Source of the DNA: Tubulanus polymorphus
Lineage: Eukaryota; Nemertea; Palaeonemertea; Tubulaniformes; Tubulanidae
DNA length: 64,000 bases
Reading direction: 5' to 3'
Assembly: GCF_964204645.1 (NCBI RefSeq)
Contig: NC_134030.1
Location: 21,829,210-21,893,209, forward strand
Shown here: positions 1-14,500 of the stretch, in pieces
Position numbering within the stretch: position 1 is the stretch's first letter
How the letters are laid out: every line of letters begins with the position of its first letter
Position numbers and translations under genes: made by a program
The notes under the pieces: generated by a model
What the model saw: only the letters and a program-made list of their open reading frames with translations
The model's database searches: none
What the model was told of the DNA's origin: nothing

Positions 1-833
1 TGAGCTATTTGTGGGTTAGGATTCGTTAATATTTCAGAGTTTCTGGACATACTTAAATGGATGGAATTATCACGCATATCATATAACATTAATGAAATGC
101 AGGTCATCTCCTCTCTGACTACGTTACAGGCGGGGCACAGTCTTTCACTTCTGTATGAGCGTTCGATCGATTATCTACCGGTAACAAATAGGAACCAATT
201 CTGAATTCGAATGAGCTATAACGCGCAAGACGATACTTTCAAATTTTCAGATATTTTCTTGAACATGTGAATTTAAAAATCGATCATGTATAAGTTTGTT
301 AGACTTTTAAGTGCATATCAGAATGGGTTCACTTAGAATGGTTTAGTTTGATAGAATAGTTTTACTTTTCTGATAAACCGTTTTTCTTTTCATTAAGGAA
401 AAACTCACTTTTTCCTAGACTCACTACACACCAGAGTTTGGTTTACTCCAGACGGTTATATTTGAAATCCATTATGAGTTTGAATTACTGTCCTCATTAA
501 AAACTTAAGTCCTCACCTCATCAAGTTTTCTTCACTTTTTTGTGAATCGGACCCTGACCTACTAGTCTCCTAGACTTGATGTATATCTGTCTGCGGTAAA
601 ACATTGAACACTTTTAATTTTTGAACACCATTAATTTCCTATTCTTTTTGCATACCGGTAGAGATATTTACATCTTAACAATTGAACACCTCGTCTATAG
701 AATTTCATAAAAATGCTTGTCGACAAGAGGTTCCCTGTGCAAGAGCGTCGTTGTAAGATGTGTTTAACTGTTTTCTGTATGTGACGATGATCTGAGGTTT
801 GTGTCTTTATATCCAGGTAATGAATGAATCAAG
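1..833. other. 5' flank of gene A, no gene seen
   Basis: AT-rich sequence with no convincing exon or repeat. A short upstream reading frame (ATG AAT GAA TCA AGA TGA) starts at 821 and its stop codon overlaps the gene A start codon at 834. The promoter could not be located. Confidence 0.4.
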
Positions 834-3800
834 ATGAGGAATCTATGGAGGAATCCGCAGAAGTGTTTAGTGATCTACGTGATTATACTGTTGAATCTCA
901 TGGCGTACAACAACAGCCCACAAGCGTTTAGAGTCAAGAGAAATACAGGTAAGACAACGTGAAAGAACATATCATAGAGTATATATGGAAAATGTATTAC
1001 ATAAGATAAAACTTATCACCAGACTTTGGAAACTTGTATTTGAAATATCTGGGACAAAATGATAGTAGTTGAATAGTCCACTTGAACTGATACATTTACC
1101 TCGAATGAAAACCCACAATCTCTCAAGTGTTTACATTTTACCTTAAACATTTTAACTATTCAATAATTGTATTTTATCTTCTAAAACTCCATCTGCACTT
1201 GATTCTTATATCCGGGTTATGCGTCTCCACTACGCTCGCAACACGCCTTCAATGCTGAGTTTTCCGCAAAACCTGGGTTTTAGAAACCGTAGTTGAAAAA
1301 GAAGGGTCCACTCCTTATTCAACCACGTTCGCGTAAAACTTTTAGAATTTTTACTAGAAGTGTAGAAAGTAAACCCGCGCAACGATTGAACTTAAAATTG
1401 AACTACAGATTGGTAGAAATCCCACAATAAAATCAGCGAAAGAAATTGAAATCAGAATTCAGAATTCATTGTAAACGAGAATATATTTCGAGCAACGTTT
1501 CGGCTAAACACAACTATGAGCCAATCATCAGGCGTACCGATACACGAGATATATTTAACAAGATATTTATACAGAAAATGAACTGAAGAATGAGTGATCG
1601 AAGTTAAATACAGAGTAAAGTTATTCAAAACATAGACAAGGAAACAATAGTAGAAAGAGTTAAGCAACAGCAAACAGCAAACTAGGGGTAAAACGAGGAG
1701 GTAAATAAAACACAAAACCCGAAACTAAAACGAGGAGGTAAACCAGGGGGTAATCAAACAATGGCAAAAACATAACAAGGTTAATCAGAGAGTGAGGGGA
1801 AACAAAGAGGGCAGGATAGAAGGGAAAATTAATATAATGCGGGGACAGGTGAAGCGAGAAATTTTGAGATCAATAAGTTGTGGGGAAAATCGATATTCGA
1901 ATTGTGGCAATTTTCCAGATGTTCAATTATCAGAGCTGATTTCTTAACGTGTCGTTTGGTTTGATTGGGACAGGGACACCGCACGAATACGTTTGTTCAC
2001 TGACTTATGGCATATAATGTATATTTGATATTTCAGCACCTGATGGAGTTGTACTGGACAGTGTGAATGTATTACCGGGTACAAGAATATTACGTATATT
2101 GTGTATTTGATATTTCAGCACCTGATGGAGTTGTACTGGACAGTGTGAATGTATTACCGGGTACAAGAATATTACGTATATTGTGTATTTGATATTTCAG
2201 CACCTGATGGAGTTGTACTGGACAGTGTGAATGTATTACCGGGTACAAGAATATTACGTATATTGTGTATTTGATATTTCAGCACCTGATGGAGTTGTAC
2301 TGGACAGTGTGAATGTATTACCGGGTACAAGAATATTACGTATATTGTTTATTTGATATTTCAGCACCTGATGGAGTTGTATTGGACAGTGTGAATGTAT
2401 TACCGGGTACAAGAATATTACGTATATTGTGTATTTGATATTTCAGCACCTGATGGAGTTGTACTGGACAGTGTGAATGTATTACCGGGTACAAGAATAT
2501 TACGTATATTGTGTATTTGATATTTCAGCACCTGATGGAGTTGTACTGGACAGTGTGAATGTATTACCGGGTACAAGAATATTACGTATATTGTGTATTT
2601 GATATTTCAGCACCTGATGGAGTTGTACTGGACAGTGTGAATGTATTACCGGGTTCAAATATGTTACTGTCGCAGGAAGGTAAAACTGTTAGTATTACCT
2701 GTAAACAGAGCAGCGCTGCAGCGACTGGTGTAGCATTCCAGCTACAAGTGAATAATGGACCAGAAGGGACCTGGATTGCATTACCTTCAGAATCAGCACC
2801 AGTTTGGGTTTTTCAGCCCGATGCTCGTAAAATATATAAATGTGTGGCCATTAATTCAGCCGGAATTAAAGAAAGTCAAATCTACCAATCAGATGTAATT
2901 AGTGAGTATGCATCACTTATCAAATAATGCTGGGAAAATAGAAAAAAAGTTTCCTGTGCACATGTTATATTTTTTCGTGCATATAACTTTTATTTCAGGT
3001 ATAAAGATAAATGAAAACCCGTGTAAACTGCATGAATTCAAACCATCACTAACTTGTACTTGTAAAGCCACTAGTAAGATTGGTAATCCAATCATCAAAG
3101 TAAAATGGTATGCTGATGGATTTACTGAAGGTTCAACGGATATTGATCAGATTCCCGATCAAGGCGTAAATACTCCGGTGAAAGATGGAGTTATCAACAG
3201 GAATCAGATGCGGTTTAATTTAATGCTGTACGCAATATTGATTCAATGTCGGTTATGGAAGTATAATGGGATAGAGTTACCGAAACAAAAACTTCAAGAA
3301 CAAATACTACATCAAACTCCAATGAACGTTACGTGTAAGTTGGAGAATATTTTAATGAGAGAATTTTCATACGATATCAGAGTGACAATAATGCATGTTA
3401 CATCGTTTATTCTATTGGTAACTGCCCATAGTTGGAGATTTAAGAGTTACTATTTCATAACGACTGGTGATCATGCCTATGAAATTCTTTCGTTTTAATA
3501 TTTGGTTCCAAGAAGGTATTTCGAGTACTGAAGCGAATTGTTAATAATAACATTAAAAGGACTAGAATATGAATGTGCATGAATTTGCCTTTGAAATCGA
3601 ACCTACTAGAAAACGATTTCAAAAGTTCGTTTCTGTAACAATTGTCATCTTCGGGTATTCTTATGGCTATATCAGGGTTTTTTAATTTGTAATATGGGAC
3701 AAAGCTTCTTGAACCGGGACAATAGGATCACGCACAACTCACCAGAATAAAGGATTCTTTTCATGAGTGCGATAGATACGCCACCTATCGTTGATATGTA

Positions 3801-5562
3801 TCGTTGCAAAAACAAATAAACTATATTACAATATAATTATGTCGGGAGTTACACCGCTACATTTCCGTCGATTCTAATTTCGACGCCCTTGATAAACACA
3901 CATTCCTCGGTGCGCAAGTAATATTTTACCATGTTTTATGGACGGACGTTTTCTCGATTTTGCACCGATCAGTGAAATTGAAGTGGATAAACTTGATATC
4001 CTCCAAAAATATATTTGCATCTTTATCTTTCAGATTTTCCCGATGAAATTGAAACACCAGATACTTTCACCGGAGAACCTGACATTAGAAATGAAGGAGA
4101 AGTTGTAGAATATACTTGTAGAACAGTGATAGGAAGGCCCGATCCTACAGTGATATACCAACAGAAGAGAAGAGGTTCTGAACAATGGCAGCCAATTCCT
4201 GATCCACAACCTCAAAGAGTACCTGTCTTGGGGGGTTTTGACACGACGTACAAGTTCAAAGCTGATTTCAAACTGCACAATGGAACGTCATTTCGATGTG
4301 CTGTAAAGGAGAACCTTACATTTCCAGAACCTCAGCAATTTAATCCAATCATTGTTTATTGTAAGTAACAGTTTCTTTCTCGAATTCGAGAAATAAGTAA
4401 TTTTCCCTGCAACAATACAGACCCCAGTGGTAGTGCAGACCTATCCACACATATAGCATGTCACAATGTAACCATGCTAAGGAGGAACATGGCAGAATCT
4501 CATGATGTCATCAGGTTCAAATCCCTGCTAGGGAGGAACGTGACAGAGTCTCACGATGCCATCAAGTTCAAATCCCTGCTGAGGGAGGATGTGTCTACTA
4601 GGACAGGGGTTTGTACTGTGACAGAGTCTCACGATGCCATCAAGTTCAAATCCCTGCTGAGGGAGGATGTGTCTACTAGGACAGGGGTTTGTACTGTGAC
4701 AGAGTCTCACGATGTCTTCAGGTTCAAATCCCGTCTGAGGGAGGATGTGTCTACTAGGACAGGGGTTTGTACTGTGACAGAGTCTCACGATGTCATCAGG
4801 TTTGAATCCCTGCTGAGGGAGGATGTGTCTACTAGGACAGGGGTTTGTACTGTGACAGAGTCTCACGATGCCATCAAGTTCAAATCCCTGCTGAGGGAGG
4901 ATGTGTCTACTAGGACAGGGGTTTGTACTGTGACAGAGTCTCACGATGTCTTCAGGTTCAAATCCCGTCTGAGGGAGGATGTGTCTACTAGGACAGGGGT
5001 TTGTACTGTGACAGAGTCTCACGATGTCTTCAGGTTCAAATCCCGTCTGAGGGAGGATGTGTCTACTAGGACAGGGGTTTGTACTGTGACAGAGTCTCAC
5101 GATGCCATCAAGTTCAAATCCCTGCTGAGGGAGGATGTGTCTACTAGGACAGGGGTTTGTACTGTGACAGAGTCTCACGATGTCATCAGGTTCGAATCCC
5201 TGCCGAGGATGATGGGTCTACTATGACAGGGCTTAAGAACTGTGCTAGGTCAGATATAACTTTTACTAATGTTTTGTTTGTTTTTCAATCAGATTTTGCC
5301 GCACCAGTTTACAAGAAATCCAGTGAAAATGAAACAAATGCAGCGTATATTGTAACAGTTAATAGTTACCCATTGACTCAACAAGTTACATGTGACCCTC
5401 CAGCTGTCGTCCAAAAACTATCAAACTCTCAGTGGAATATAACGATACCTATCGTAAATAGTACCACAACTGACTATAGAGGGCGGTGTTTGGCTGACGG
5501 TATTAATGAAAGGGTTATTGATGTCGCTGGTTATCATCACGCCGGTCCAACTGATGAACCAG
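834..5562 (+). CDS. Gene A exons 1-5: signal peptide and four Ig-like ectodomain exons
   Basis: Exons: 834-948, 2611-2901, 2999-3334, 4034-4360, 5293-5562. Exon 1 gives a basic N-terminus, a hydrophobic core (CLVIYVIILLNLMAY) and then K-R-N-T. Exon 2 is Ig-like, with Cys in SITCKQ and in YKCVA and a Trp in GTW between them. Exon 3 has LTCTCKA and IQCRL. Exon 4 has EYTCRT, an SEQW Trp and FRCAV. Exon 5 has VTCDP and RGRCLA plus several N-x-S/T sites (NET, NIT, NST), so it is probably a membrane-proximal Ig-like domain. Exon 2's acceptor is the last of eight near-identical acceptors (see the repeat at 2011-2610). One exon per Ig domain, all phase 1, is the usual arrangement for shuffled extracellular modules. 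Confidence 0.85.
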
Positions 5563-8500
5563 GTAAGATTCCGGGTCACGACTGGATGAATTTTACATGA
5601 ATTTGAAGATTCAAATGATTCAATTCCATGAAACATGATAAAACTCGAGGCCATCATCTCTTAACTCGAAATCATTTCTACACAATCAAACAATTTACTT
5701 ATGAAAGTCGTTATTTTTCAAAATTGTCACAAAACCTAAATTAATATATTTCAAAGTCTCAATTTACTAAGTCATTTGTCATTATTATTGGGTCTCATTT
5801 TACTAGGTGTAAGTCGTCATTCATTTAAAAAGCGTCACATACATACATATTACAAAAAAATAATTTTTGTATTTTACCTAAAGTGTAAATGATTTAGAAT
5901 AGTCAGCACAGCGGAGGAGTCTCGTGACGTCATCAGATTTTAAATCCGTGCGCGATGACGTAATTCTCTGTGTCGTCAGAATTGAGCGTTTTCTATTATT
6001 ATCTGTGAATTCATCACATTCAAATATTACACAATGATTTAGCATCTTTAACTTTCTATCTTGAGGCTGTTTGACTCAATCAAGGAACAATTAATTTTCT
6101 CCCATTTTAAAAACAACTTATTTACTTTATTCAGAGACTATTTGAGCTTTGAAATTAAGGAACAATTAATTTTTGTTTGACCTAGTTAATTATTCAATTC
6201 TCAATTGCTGTTATTTTTATCAATAGTTACAATGGAACTATTTCTAGCTTTATATAATTCAATTCAATCGCATCACCGATTAGTTTGAATTTCCGTTTCA
6301 GATGCAGGAAATGGAGGCAGAGTGGCTGGTGCTGTAATCGGTATACTGATATTACTGATTCTGATAATACTGTTTATACTGTGGCGTCGTGGCTGCTGTA
6401 AGTTTTACATAAAACCATCATTAAATCTTTAAAAAAAATAAACAAACTGCAGAAATGAAATACTGTATTAGGTGTAGAAAACCTAATGATGAACTGTGTA
6501 GCTGTGGAAATAGTTAGTTCTATAATATTTCATATACAGAATGCTAGAAATCCAAAAGTAGTGTACACAGCTGGAAGAATTCAGGGGTCCCAAGGTGGCC
6601 AGATACAGTTCATTCTCAATTATCTGTTCAAATTTTATTCATGCAATTGAATTCAAGAATGTTTGGAACTTAGTAGAACAGAATGTTATCATTTCTGGGA
6701 TTCAGCACGGGTTGGGTCGTAGTTTCAGATGGCTGCAAACGTGAAATGTGCTACGACCAAACATTCACCGGTTCCATAAAAATCATTTAGATGGAAACCG
6801 CCGCCATAGGTTTTCTTAGCCTCCAGGAGAAGCTACTATGTAACATCGTTCTCTTCACAAATAACGGTGTTTGAAAAAGTATCCATTTTATAATGTTTAG
6901 CATCATTCAACTTTCAATCAATTTTCTAGACACAATACGCGCATTATTCAGACCAGAATTTAGGTGCACGAGACGCATTAAAAATCTAAAGCCAGAATAT
7001 GCATAATGTTTATTTATTTTCGTCTGACATCGATCACTTATAGATCTGAATCAGTGCGGTCTAAATAAAACATCGTTTTTATATCTATTGTAAAATGCAG
7101 CATTAATTGAATTATCTAATGGCGAATGAATTACTCGTAGATGCACAGTCTTGGGTACAGGCTCGATACAAGTCACTGCGGGGTCATCAATCACCGTTGA
7201 TAGGTTAAGATTACTTGCCTACGTAGGTTCTGCATTTTCTCGTTGGGAAGTATCGTTAAGTTGTTGTGTGACGATAGTAATAAATTATCACATATGCCTA
7301 CCAGTTATCGGTAATGAAAACTTGCGTCCGGTTCCTTGTCCCAGTTACCATTTATTGCGAACTAGAAATTCCGTAAATCCGTGATTCCGAAATAGTACCG
7401 GAAACTCAAGAAAGTTATGCAGTATTATTGCTTCAATTATCTCATAGCATTAGTATCCATGACTATCTTTAGTGGGTGGCTCCAACAATATCCAAATCAC
7501 ACTGTTTCTTTATTGGGTTGATTTGTCAGGTGAACGTGCATCATGTTAACAAACAGTATTTCTGTTTTCTAATTTACAGTACCGCGTTTATGTCCGAAAT
7601 CTGAAGATGCGATTGAATTGTTGCGTTGGACAAGTGAAACCTGGTATGAAAAAGGTAAGATTCTCTCACATGATTTACTGCACATATTCTCAGATATCGG
7701 TTTGATAATTTTAGGTGTTGTTTTCTCTTTGTAGATCATGAGAATTGGGTGAAAACACGTGACCAACTGCAGCCAGGTACCTATTAACCCTATTTCTATG
7801 TAGAATATTTTGCATGAATACAGTTCATAGTTTTAGAAATCACCCAACTGTAAATGTCAATTTAAGTTTATGGTTTGTTAACAACGTAAGTTCTTGAAGA
7901 TTTCTTGAGAATTCTTTGATCAATTATGTTGATATTTCGTTTACATATTTATTTACCCTAGACACACATCTGTAGTCTTACTGGCGCATGCCTAGCGACC
8001 ATTGTTCTTAAAAGAAACCTCATGCACATTTTTGAAGTCTATGGGAAATTTCGAAGACATTTGGCTCATTTGTCTCGAGATCTGAAGTATACCCTGGACA
8101 AAACAACGTGCTCCGTAAAAAGACATTGGCTTGATCGAAATCAAGATGACTAATTTTCGATTTTCGTTTTCAAAAATCAGTACATTTTTGAAGTTTTCTA
8201 GAGAAATTTTGATAGAATCTATTTTTCTTGATGTTTGGTTTATACATGTATATACCCTAGATGTATCAACAGTTCTGAAAATGAATAGTTGGAATCAAGA
8301 CTGGCGGCTATTGTTACTCGGCAGGGCGGTTAAAACGACCCTCTTCTTTTTTTTACCAGGTCTAGAGGCTTTAAAAGATGGTCGTTTCTCAATATTTGTT
8401 TATTATGGAAATCTTCTTTCTGACCAGAAACTAGTCCATATTCACTTACGTGGAAATCCTGGACTTCACTTGTAGCAAGTGAGGATCCACCAGGTGCAAG

Positions 8501-11500
8501 GAGGCAATTCCTTGCTATTTTTAGAGTCTGACCTTTTCGTGAGAAAGAAGAAAAAGCATGTGAAAATCCCTGATAATGTGTTGGCCTAAGCGTTGTTGTC
8601 GTCGTTAATCGGCGCTTTTTTCGGCAATCCTCCAGTTCATGGTGTTTCATCGATTGTTCATTGCTGTGTTTGGTTGAATGACTGGACTGGTTCTGGGTCA
8701 GGCGTATAGTCTGATCGTGCCTAGAACGCGTCACCACGCATCTAATTTTAAAACGTTTTCCGCGGGAGGACGCCCACTAATTTAACCCCTCCCTCAAATC
8801 CTGGATCCGCCACGTAAAATGCGGCAATAGTGGATTCCCATTGAAAATAAACTATACGCGAGAAACGTTTTTAGATGTCGTCTTTTTTCATGTATATCTG
8901 TAGCTAATATTTGTGTTGTTTGTTTAACAGTTGAAACTGGAGACTTCGAGGTCATTGACAGGTTCAGTCCAGGTATATTAGATATTTATTGTGATTTCAT
9001 TTCAATCAAACAATATAAACTCAGATAATTCATCGATAAATCAACTACCTGTTTGTTAACATCGATGAATTCATTTCAAAAATCAATTTATTGTCAGTTT
9101 TTCTTTATAGAAATTGTTAGAATAATTGTCGATGTTTACGGAACTGAGAATGATTGGGAGTTAACGAGAGATAAGGATAAACAAGGTAAGAGGAGTGATG
9201 ACTCAGTTGCCAGGGTAAGTGTCAAACCGGCTGATTGGTTTGTTGCAACCCGGGGCCGGGTTTATAGACTGGTGTTAACTTTAAACCCGGGGGTTAATCT
9301 AATTAATTTTCAATTGAGTTAACCCCCTGGTTAAAGATAATACCAGTCTATAAAACCGGGTCCTGCATACAATACTGTACCGGAATATGACACTTCCCCG
9401 GGCCTCCTATCTTCATCCAACAGTAATTCAAACTGTTTGATGCACAGTTTATTCAAATATTGAAAAAAATGCTTTTTATATTTCATTTCAGAAAAAGCTA
9501 TCAGAGAATTCCTGTTCCAACAGTTATCACGTGATCAAAGTAAGTAATCGTTTACCTATAGTTTGTTTTAAGTTCATGTACGCTTGTGATGTATGTAAAC
9601 ATGCGCATGTGAGTTATGTGTACATGTACATGTGAGTAATGTGTACATGTACATGTGAGTAATGTGAACATGCACATGTGAGTAATGTGTGCATGTACAT
9701 TTGATTGATACATAGTAAGTTGTGAGTTGCGGAAACATGTTCATGTAAGTTAACATGCACATGTGATTTGTTTACGTGTTTTAAGTTAACACAAGTTTGA
9801 TCAATGTTTATATTTTCAGGTATGTTGGATTTGGTGAAGAAAATTCTAAGTAAGTACAAAATCTCATTATTTTTCTGACCTCTTCAACTCGAATCATGTC
9901 TCTAAATGTGTTTGTTATTATCTATTGACAGGAAAATACACGAGAATAAACAATTTAAAAACGAAACTATCAAATGAGATCGGTAAGAGTTGATTGAATA
10001 CAGTAATTGATGTAATGAGTTTATTGATTATTATTCTACTGTCAACTCATTTTGTAAATGTATTACAGATACATTACTGAACGAGAAGAGGTCAATAGAT
10101 GGCGCTGATGCAGTTTACAATAGAGATGAAGGTACCGTTATTATTTACTGTTCAAATGAAATATTCAGCATTGCTGATAGAAATGTAGCGAATTCTATTC
10201 AAGATGGCCGCTTGGCAGCCTTTTGGCAATAACCTGATAGAAGTGACCAGTTGGGAATTTGTAATATTTCAGTGTGTTATTTCGTGAAATGGAAAGTTAC
10301 TCTCATGCCATTTTTGCCTAAATTCGTACCATTTTTGACAAATTGGATGCATCAAAAGTTGAGAGGGAAATTTCATCTTAAACGTATCAGACTAGAGCTT
10401 CAGAAATAATCAAGTTACAACAAAATAATCAGATTTACATTTGTTATTTAAGAAATAAGACTGATGTGATATAAACTAGGGGTAATGATACAGCATGAAA
10501 CAGAATTTCAATTGAACTAATTTCAAATCTATTTTTTCCGTGTTACAGATGAAATTCGTGTTAATTTTATGACGCAATTGAATGAAGAGAAAAGACCCCT
10601 GACAAACAAAGAGAAAGAGTTCATCAGAGATGGTCAGTAAAACTATGAATTCGGTCTGAGTTCAATTTTCACATGTAGTTGACTACACAGGGTTACCACG
10701 AGTCTTAAGAGTGTTTAAAGAACTTACTGGCGAAAATGGCTTACTTTTTGGAAAAAGTAGTGATTTACTGTGTCGCTGCCGTTTAGGATTTATCTGTATT
10801 TATCGATTTGCAAAATAAAACGAGCGCCTGTGAATCACACTGAGCTTTTTTTCGTAGGTTTCAAATCCCCAGTAAATGTTTATAATGAATTTCTATATTT
10901 TCAGTTGCTTCATCAGTTGTATATATTGTTGATTTCTTTGCTAAAATGTCCGGTAGGTTCCATAAATCATTTCAGTAAAAATACTGTGGAGTTTGTTGTG
11001 GAATTATTGAATAATTGATTGTGTTTATTTTTACTGTAGATGCGGAATTATGTGAACGAGGAATATCCAACATTAAACGTAGGTTTTAATTCTCATTTTA
11101 TCCTCAAATGTTTATAAATACATGTGCTCTATAATCTTCTTTACATGTGCATGTGAGTTCTCTGTAAATGTCCATGTTAGTTTTGTGAAGGATTTGTGAG
11201 TTCTGTGGTAAAAACCTTTACTTTATATTTCAGCTACTGTTGAAATTGTTGGTAAGTTGTAATATTCACTATGATGTTTAAACTGGTGCTGAGGCTGTTC
11301 AATTATAACTGAAATATCACTGTATCTTTTTATAGGTAAGTTTGTGAAGGAAACACTTCAAACAGAAGTTAAACAACAGAATGGTGAGTGTTCAGTTAAT
11401 CTATCATTTCCTCCCTGAAAACTGTAATCTGATTACAAATTAAACATATTTTGTCTAATTACAGAAAACGTCGTTACACAAATAGAAAACCAGAAAGTAA

Positions 11501-14500
11501 CTGATGAAACAAAGAGAGGTTTGTTATACAATAAACTGATTATCATAATTTATCCATAATTTATTCAGATGTTGTTAATATTGAACTATTTACCGGTACT
11601 GAAAAAATGTAGGTACAAATTAACCCGCAATAGTGAATAATAGGCCCGAATAATAGAAACTGTCTTTATGGTTGGTATTACAGAATTGGGAGTGGCCGAC
11701 CGGGACCGTTTTGTGAACAAAGATATTTGTGGTAAGACTGAAAATGTTGTTCTTTTCTTATTTTTCATGCTAATTACAAATCGTTTCGTTAATGAGAAAT
11801 CCAAGGTACAATTAAGCCAGCTGGACCCAGGTAATGTGAACAACTGGCAACGTTGTCAAAATTCATCCGCTTTGTGGGAAATTAAAGGTTTCATAAGACC
11901 CGGTTAATCCAGATGTATTTGGATGAAATTCTAGTTTAAACTGATCTAATCAATATTTATGTTATTCTATCCATGTATTCATTTGTAGAATCAGTTTTAT
12001 CGGAGTCAAGTTTGCAGAAATTAGAAGAGAACAAACATTCTACAGAACTAGATAAAAGTAAGTTTAAACTTTCCTTGTCCCTAGAACTAAATTTACCGAG
12101 TATTTGATGACCATGAATTGAAGATGAAATTTATCGATGTCATCAGATTATCAGAAGCATCTGTTATGATTCAGAGCCGAGTTTTAAGTGGTGTTAAACT
12201 AAGAATGTATCTCGACAGTTTGTGTCGATAATCTTCAGACCGAGTTCGAATCATAGCTTGAAGAAACCATGTTTTGATTGTTATGCATACATCACATGGG
12301 GTGGCTCTGAGAATATCCAAATCATATCATCATAAGATGCTAGCTGAGGGTGATTTTTGTCAAAATCCTGCATTATGGGAAATGATTTTGTGATAAGTTT
12401 ATTTCGTTGTTTAACTATATTTTCAGGTATTTATGAAATAAGTCGAGATGTTTTAGGTGAGAACTAAATAGTACTAACAAACTATAAATATCGTGGTCTA
12501 GGGTCGAGAGCAGACGCTTTAAAAGACATTTCTAGCGGACAAACTCTTAATTTCACTGATAAAAACTTGTTGGATTTAATTTTTATCAGATATTTGAAAA
12601 GAGGTTCAAAATAGCAGTGTTGATTTTCAGCAGCAGTTGATGCTGTGTTGAAATCATGAATTATATTCTTTTTTTCAGAAATCAAATTGAAAATCGCAGT
12701 TTTCAAATCTATCAAAGGTAAGAAGTCTATGTATGGATTGCATCAGAATCAGCCGGGTTTATTCCATCATTTGCCAAGATTCAACCTGAGCTCAATTTGT
12801 TTTCTGAGAACTCAATTTCAGTTCTGATGTCATTTTCCTGGTAATTTATCTTCAAGAATCACTTTTAGAATTATACGCTGGACGAGCTGAAAGATTTCTG
12901 AAAGAACTCAAAGAGAAACTGAAACAAGAGGAAAATGAAGAGAGAAAAAATGAGGAGGAAATGAACAGAATAATTCACAGTTCAGTTTGTCAGGCGTTTA
13001 AATATATCACTGATATGAATGAAAGTAAATATCGATTTTATATCTCAAATTATACATGCACTTAACATGTCACATATTATGTGTGAATGAATACACATGT
13101 AACATGTTCATGTGAATGAATACACATATAACATGCTACATGTTACATGTGAATGAATGCGCATGTTACATGTTCATGTAAATTAATGCACATGTTGCAT
13201 GTTTAGTTCTCTGATATATTTCAGAAACTCTGATGGATAATAAAGTTGTAGGATATGGAGGTTTGTAAATAGTTCAATCACAAACCAGTTTTCAACGTAA
13301 ATAATCTGTTTGATTTTCTCTATTTATATTTCAGTGAGTCCAGAAGAGATAAGTGAGTTCTGATTGATATTTATAAATATTCTCAGTACAGTAGACTGCG
13401 CGCTTGCCTCTGATTTCATGTTGTAATTCGTCATATTTACCTGTTTATAAGTTGCAGTGATTTTCTATATTGATAGATTCTAAACTACATGAATTTGCCG
13501 ATAAAGAGTTTGAAGACAGAAAAGGTACCGTACACATTACAAAGTGTGATGATGCTTGAATGGATTGTTTTGATATCGGTTACCCTAGATCCGGGTGTCG
13601 TACATAGAAAGCAAGCTAACCAGTAGACCATGGGCGTATAAATTAGTCTAGTTTATACGCTCATGAGTAGACCAATAGAACTGTTTAGTGTTTATACAGC
13701 TTGTCCTATATGCGGAACGCTGTGACCTTTTTTGAGCCCAAAAAGTTCATTTTTGCCCTGAATTCCGAGACCTGTAGCTTCCGAATGGTTTGCCATTTTT
13801 CATTGAAATTCGTTATGGATATTTTTCGAAGGGCTCTTAAACATATCAGATGGGCTGACGTTGAATAATGGAATTTAGTAATGTTTTAAATTTTATTGAT
13901 GTTTATGATCAATGTTTATTACAGTCGGTATAAAGACACTTGAAGAAATATTGCCTCTAAAACTGAATATACCGGACCAACTCAGCACTGGTAAGTGACT
14001 ACACTGAAACTGGATGTTTGAATTGAAATTCAATACAGTAAACTTTAAATTTGTCGAGAATCAGGAAAATCGGTTTATCACAAACTTAAGGAATCTTTAT
14101 TTGAATTTAATCTAATTTGTAGACTTGTATGCAGGACGAGATCCAGTTATTCTGCCGGATCGAGCAGGTATTGTATAAGTCCGTAAAAAACTTAAGATAA
14201 CCAGTTTAATTCCATTCCATAATCATGCCGTTATCAAACGCCAACATATCTCAGGGAATAAATCCCGCAAATCTAAATTCAGTGGAAATACCATTCTTTA
14301 TAATACCTTGTACTTCATCGGTCCCAACTGTTGCATCATGAAGGACTTTCACTGTGAACAAAATTTGAGTTTTTTAAGAGCATTAGCCTGAAATATTCTG
14401 CAACTGATCTTTGTCCCTGTAAGGACGATTAATTCTTCTAAGTTCTTGTAACGAATCCTTAAACTGCTCGTTATTAAAACCAGAAAATGCTCTTCCGTCA

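Noticed and set aside
2011-2610. CRISPR-like array of direct repeats
   Set aside because: Units are contiguous with no unique spacers, and they are copies of the adjacent exon. The same applies to the 69-bp and 14-bp arrays.
4474-5226. Plus- and minus-strand frames of 250 and 216 codons
   Set aside because: Produced by the 78-bp minisatellite in gene A intron 4; the same intron in gene B has a 52-bp unit and no such protein.
8330-8737. Minus-strand 135-codon frame
   Set aside because: Frame-shifted in the gene B copy and without recognisable motifs; kept only as an unidentified element-like stretch.
9574-9859. Small minus-strand frames of 62 and 81 codons
   Set aside because: They cover CATG-rich simple repeat in an intron.
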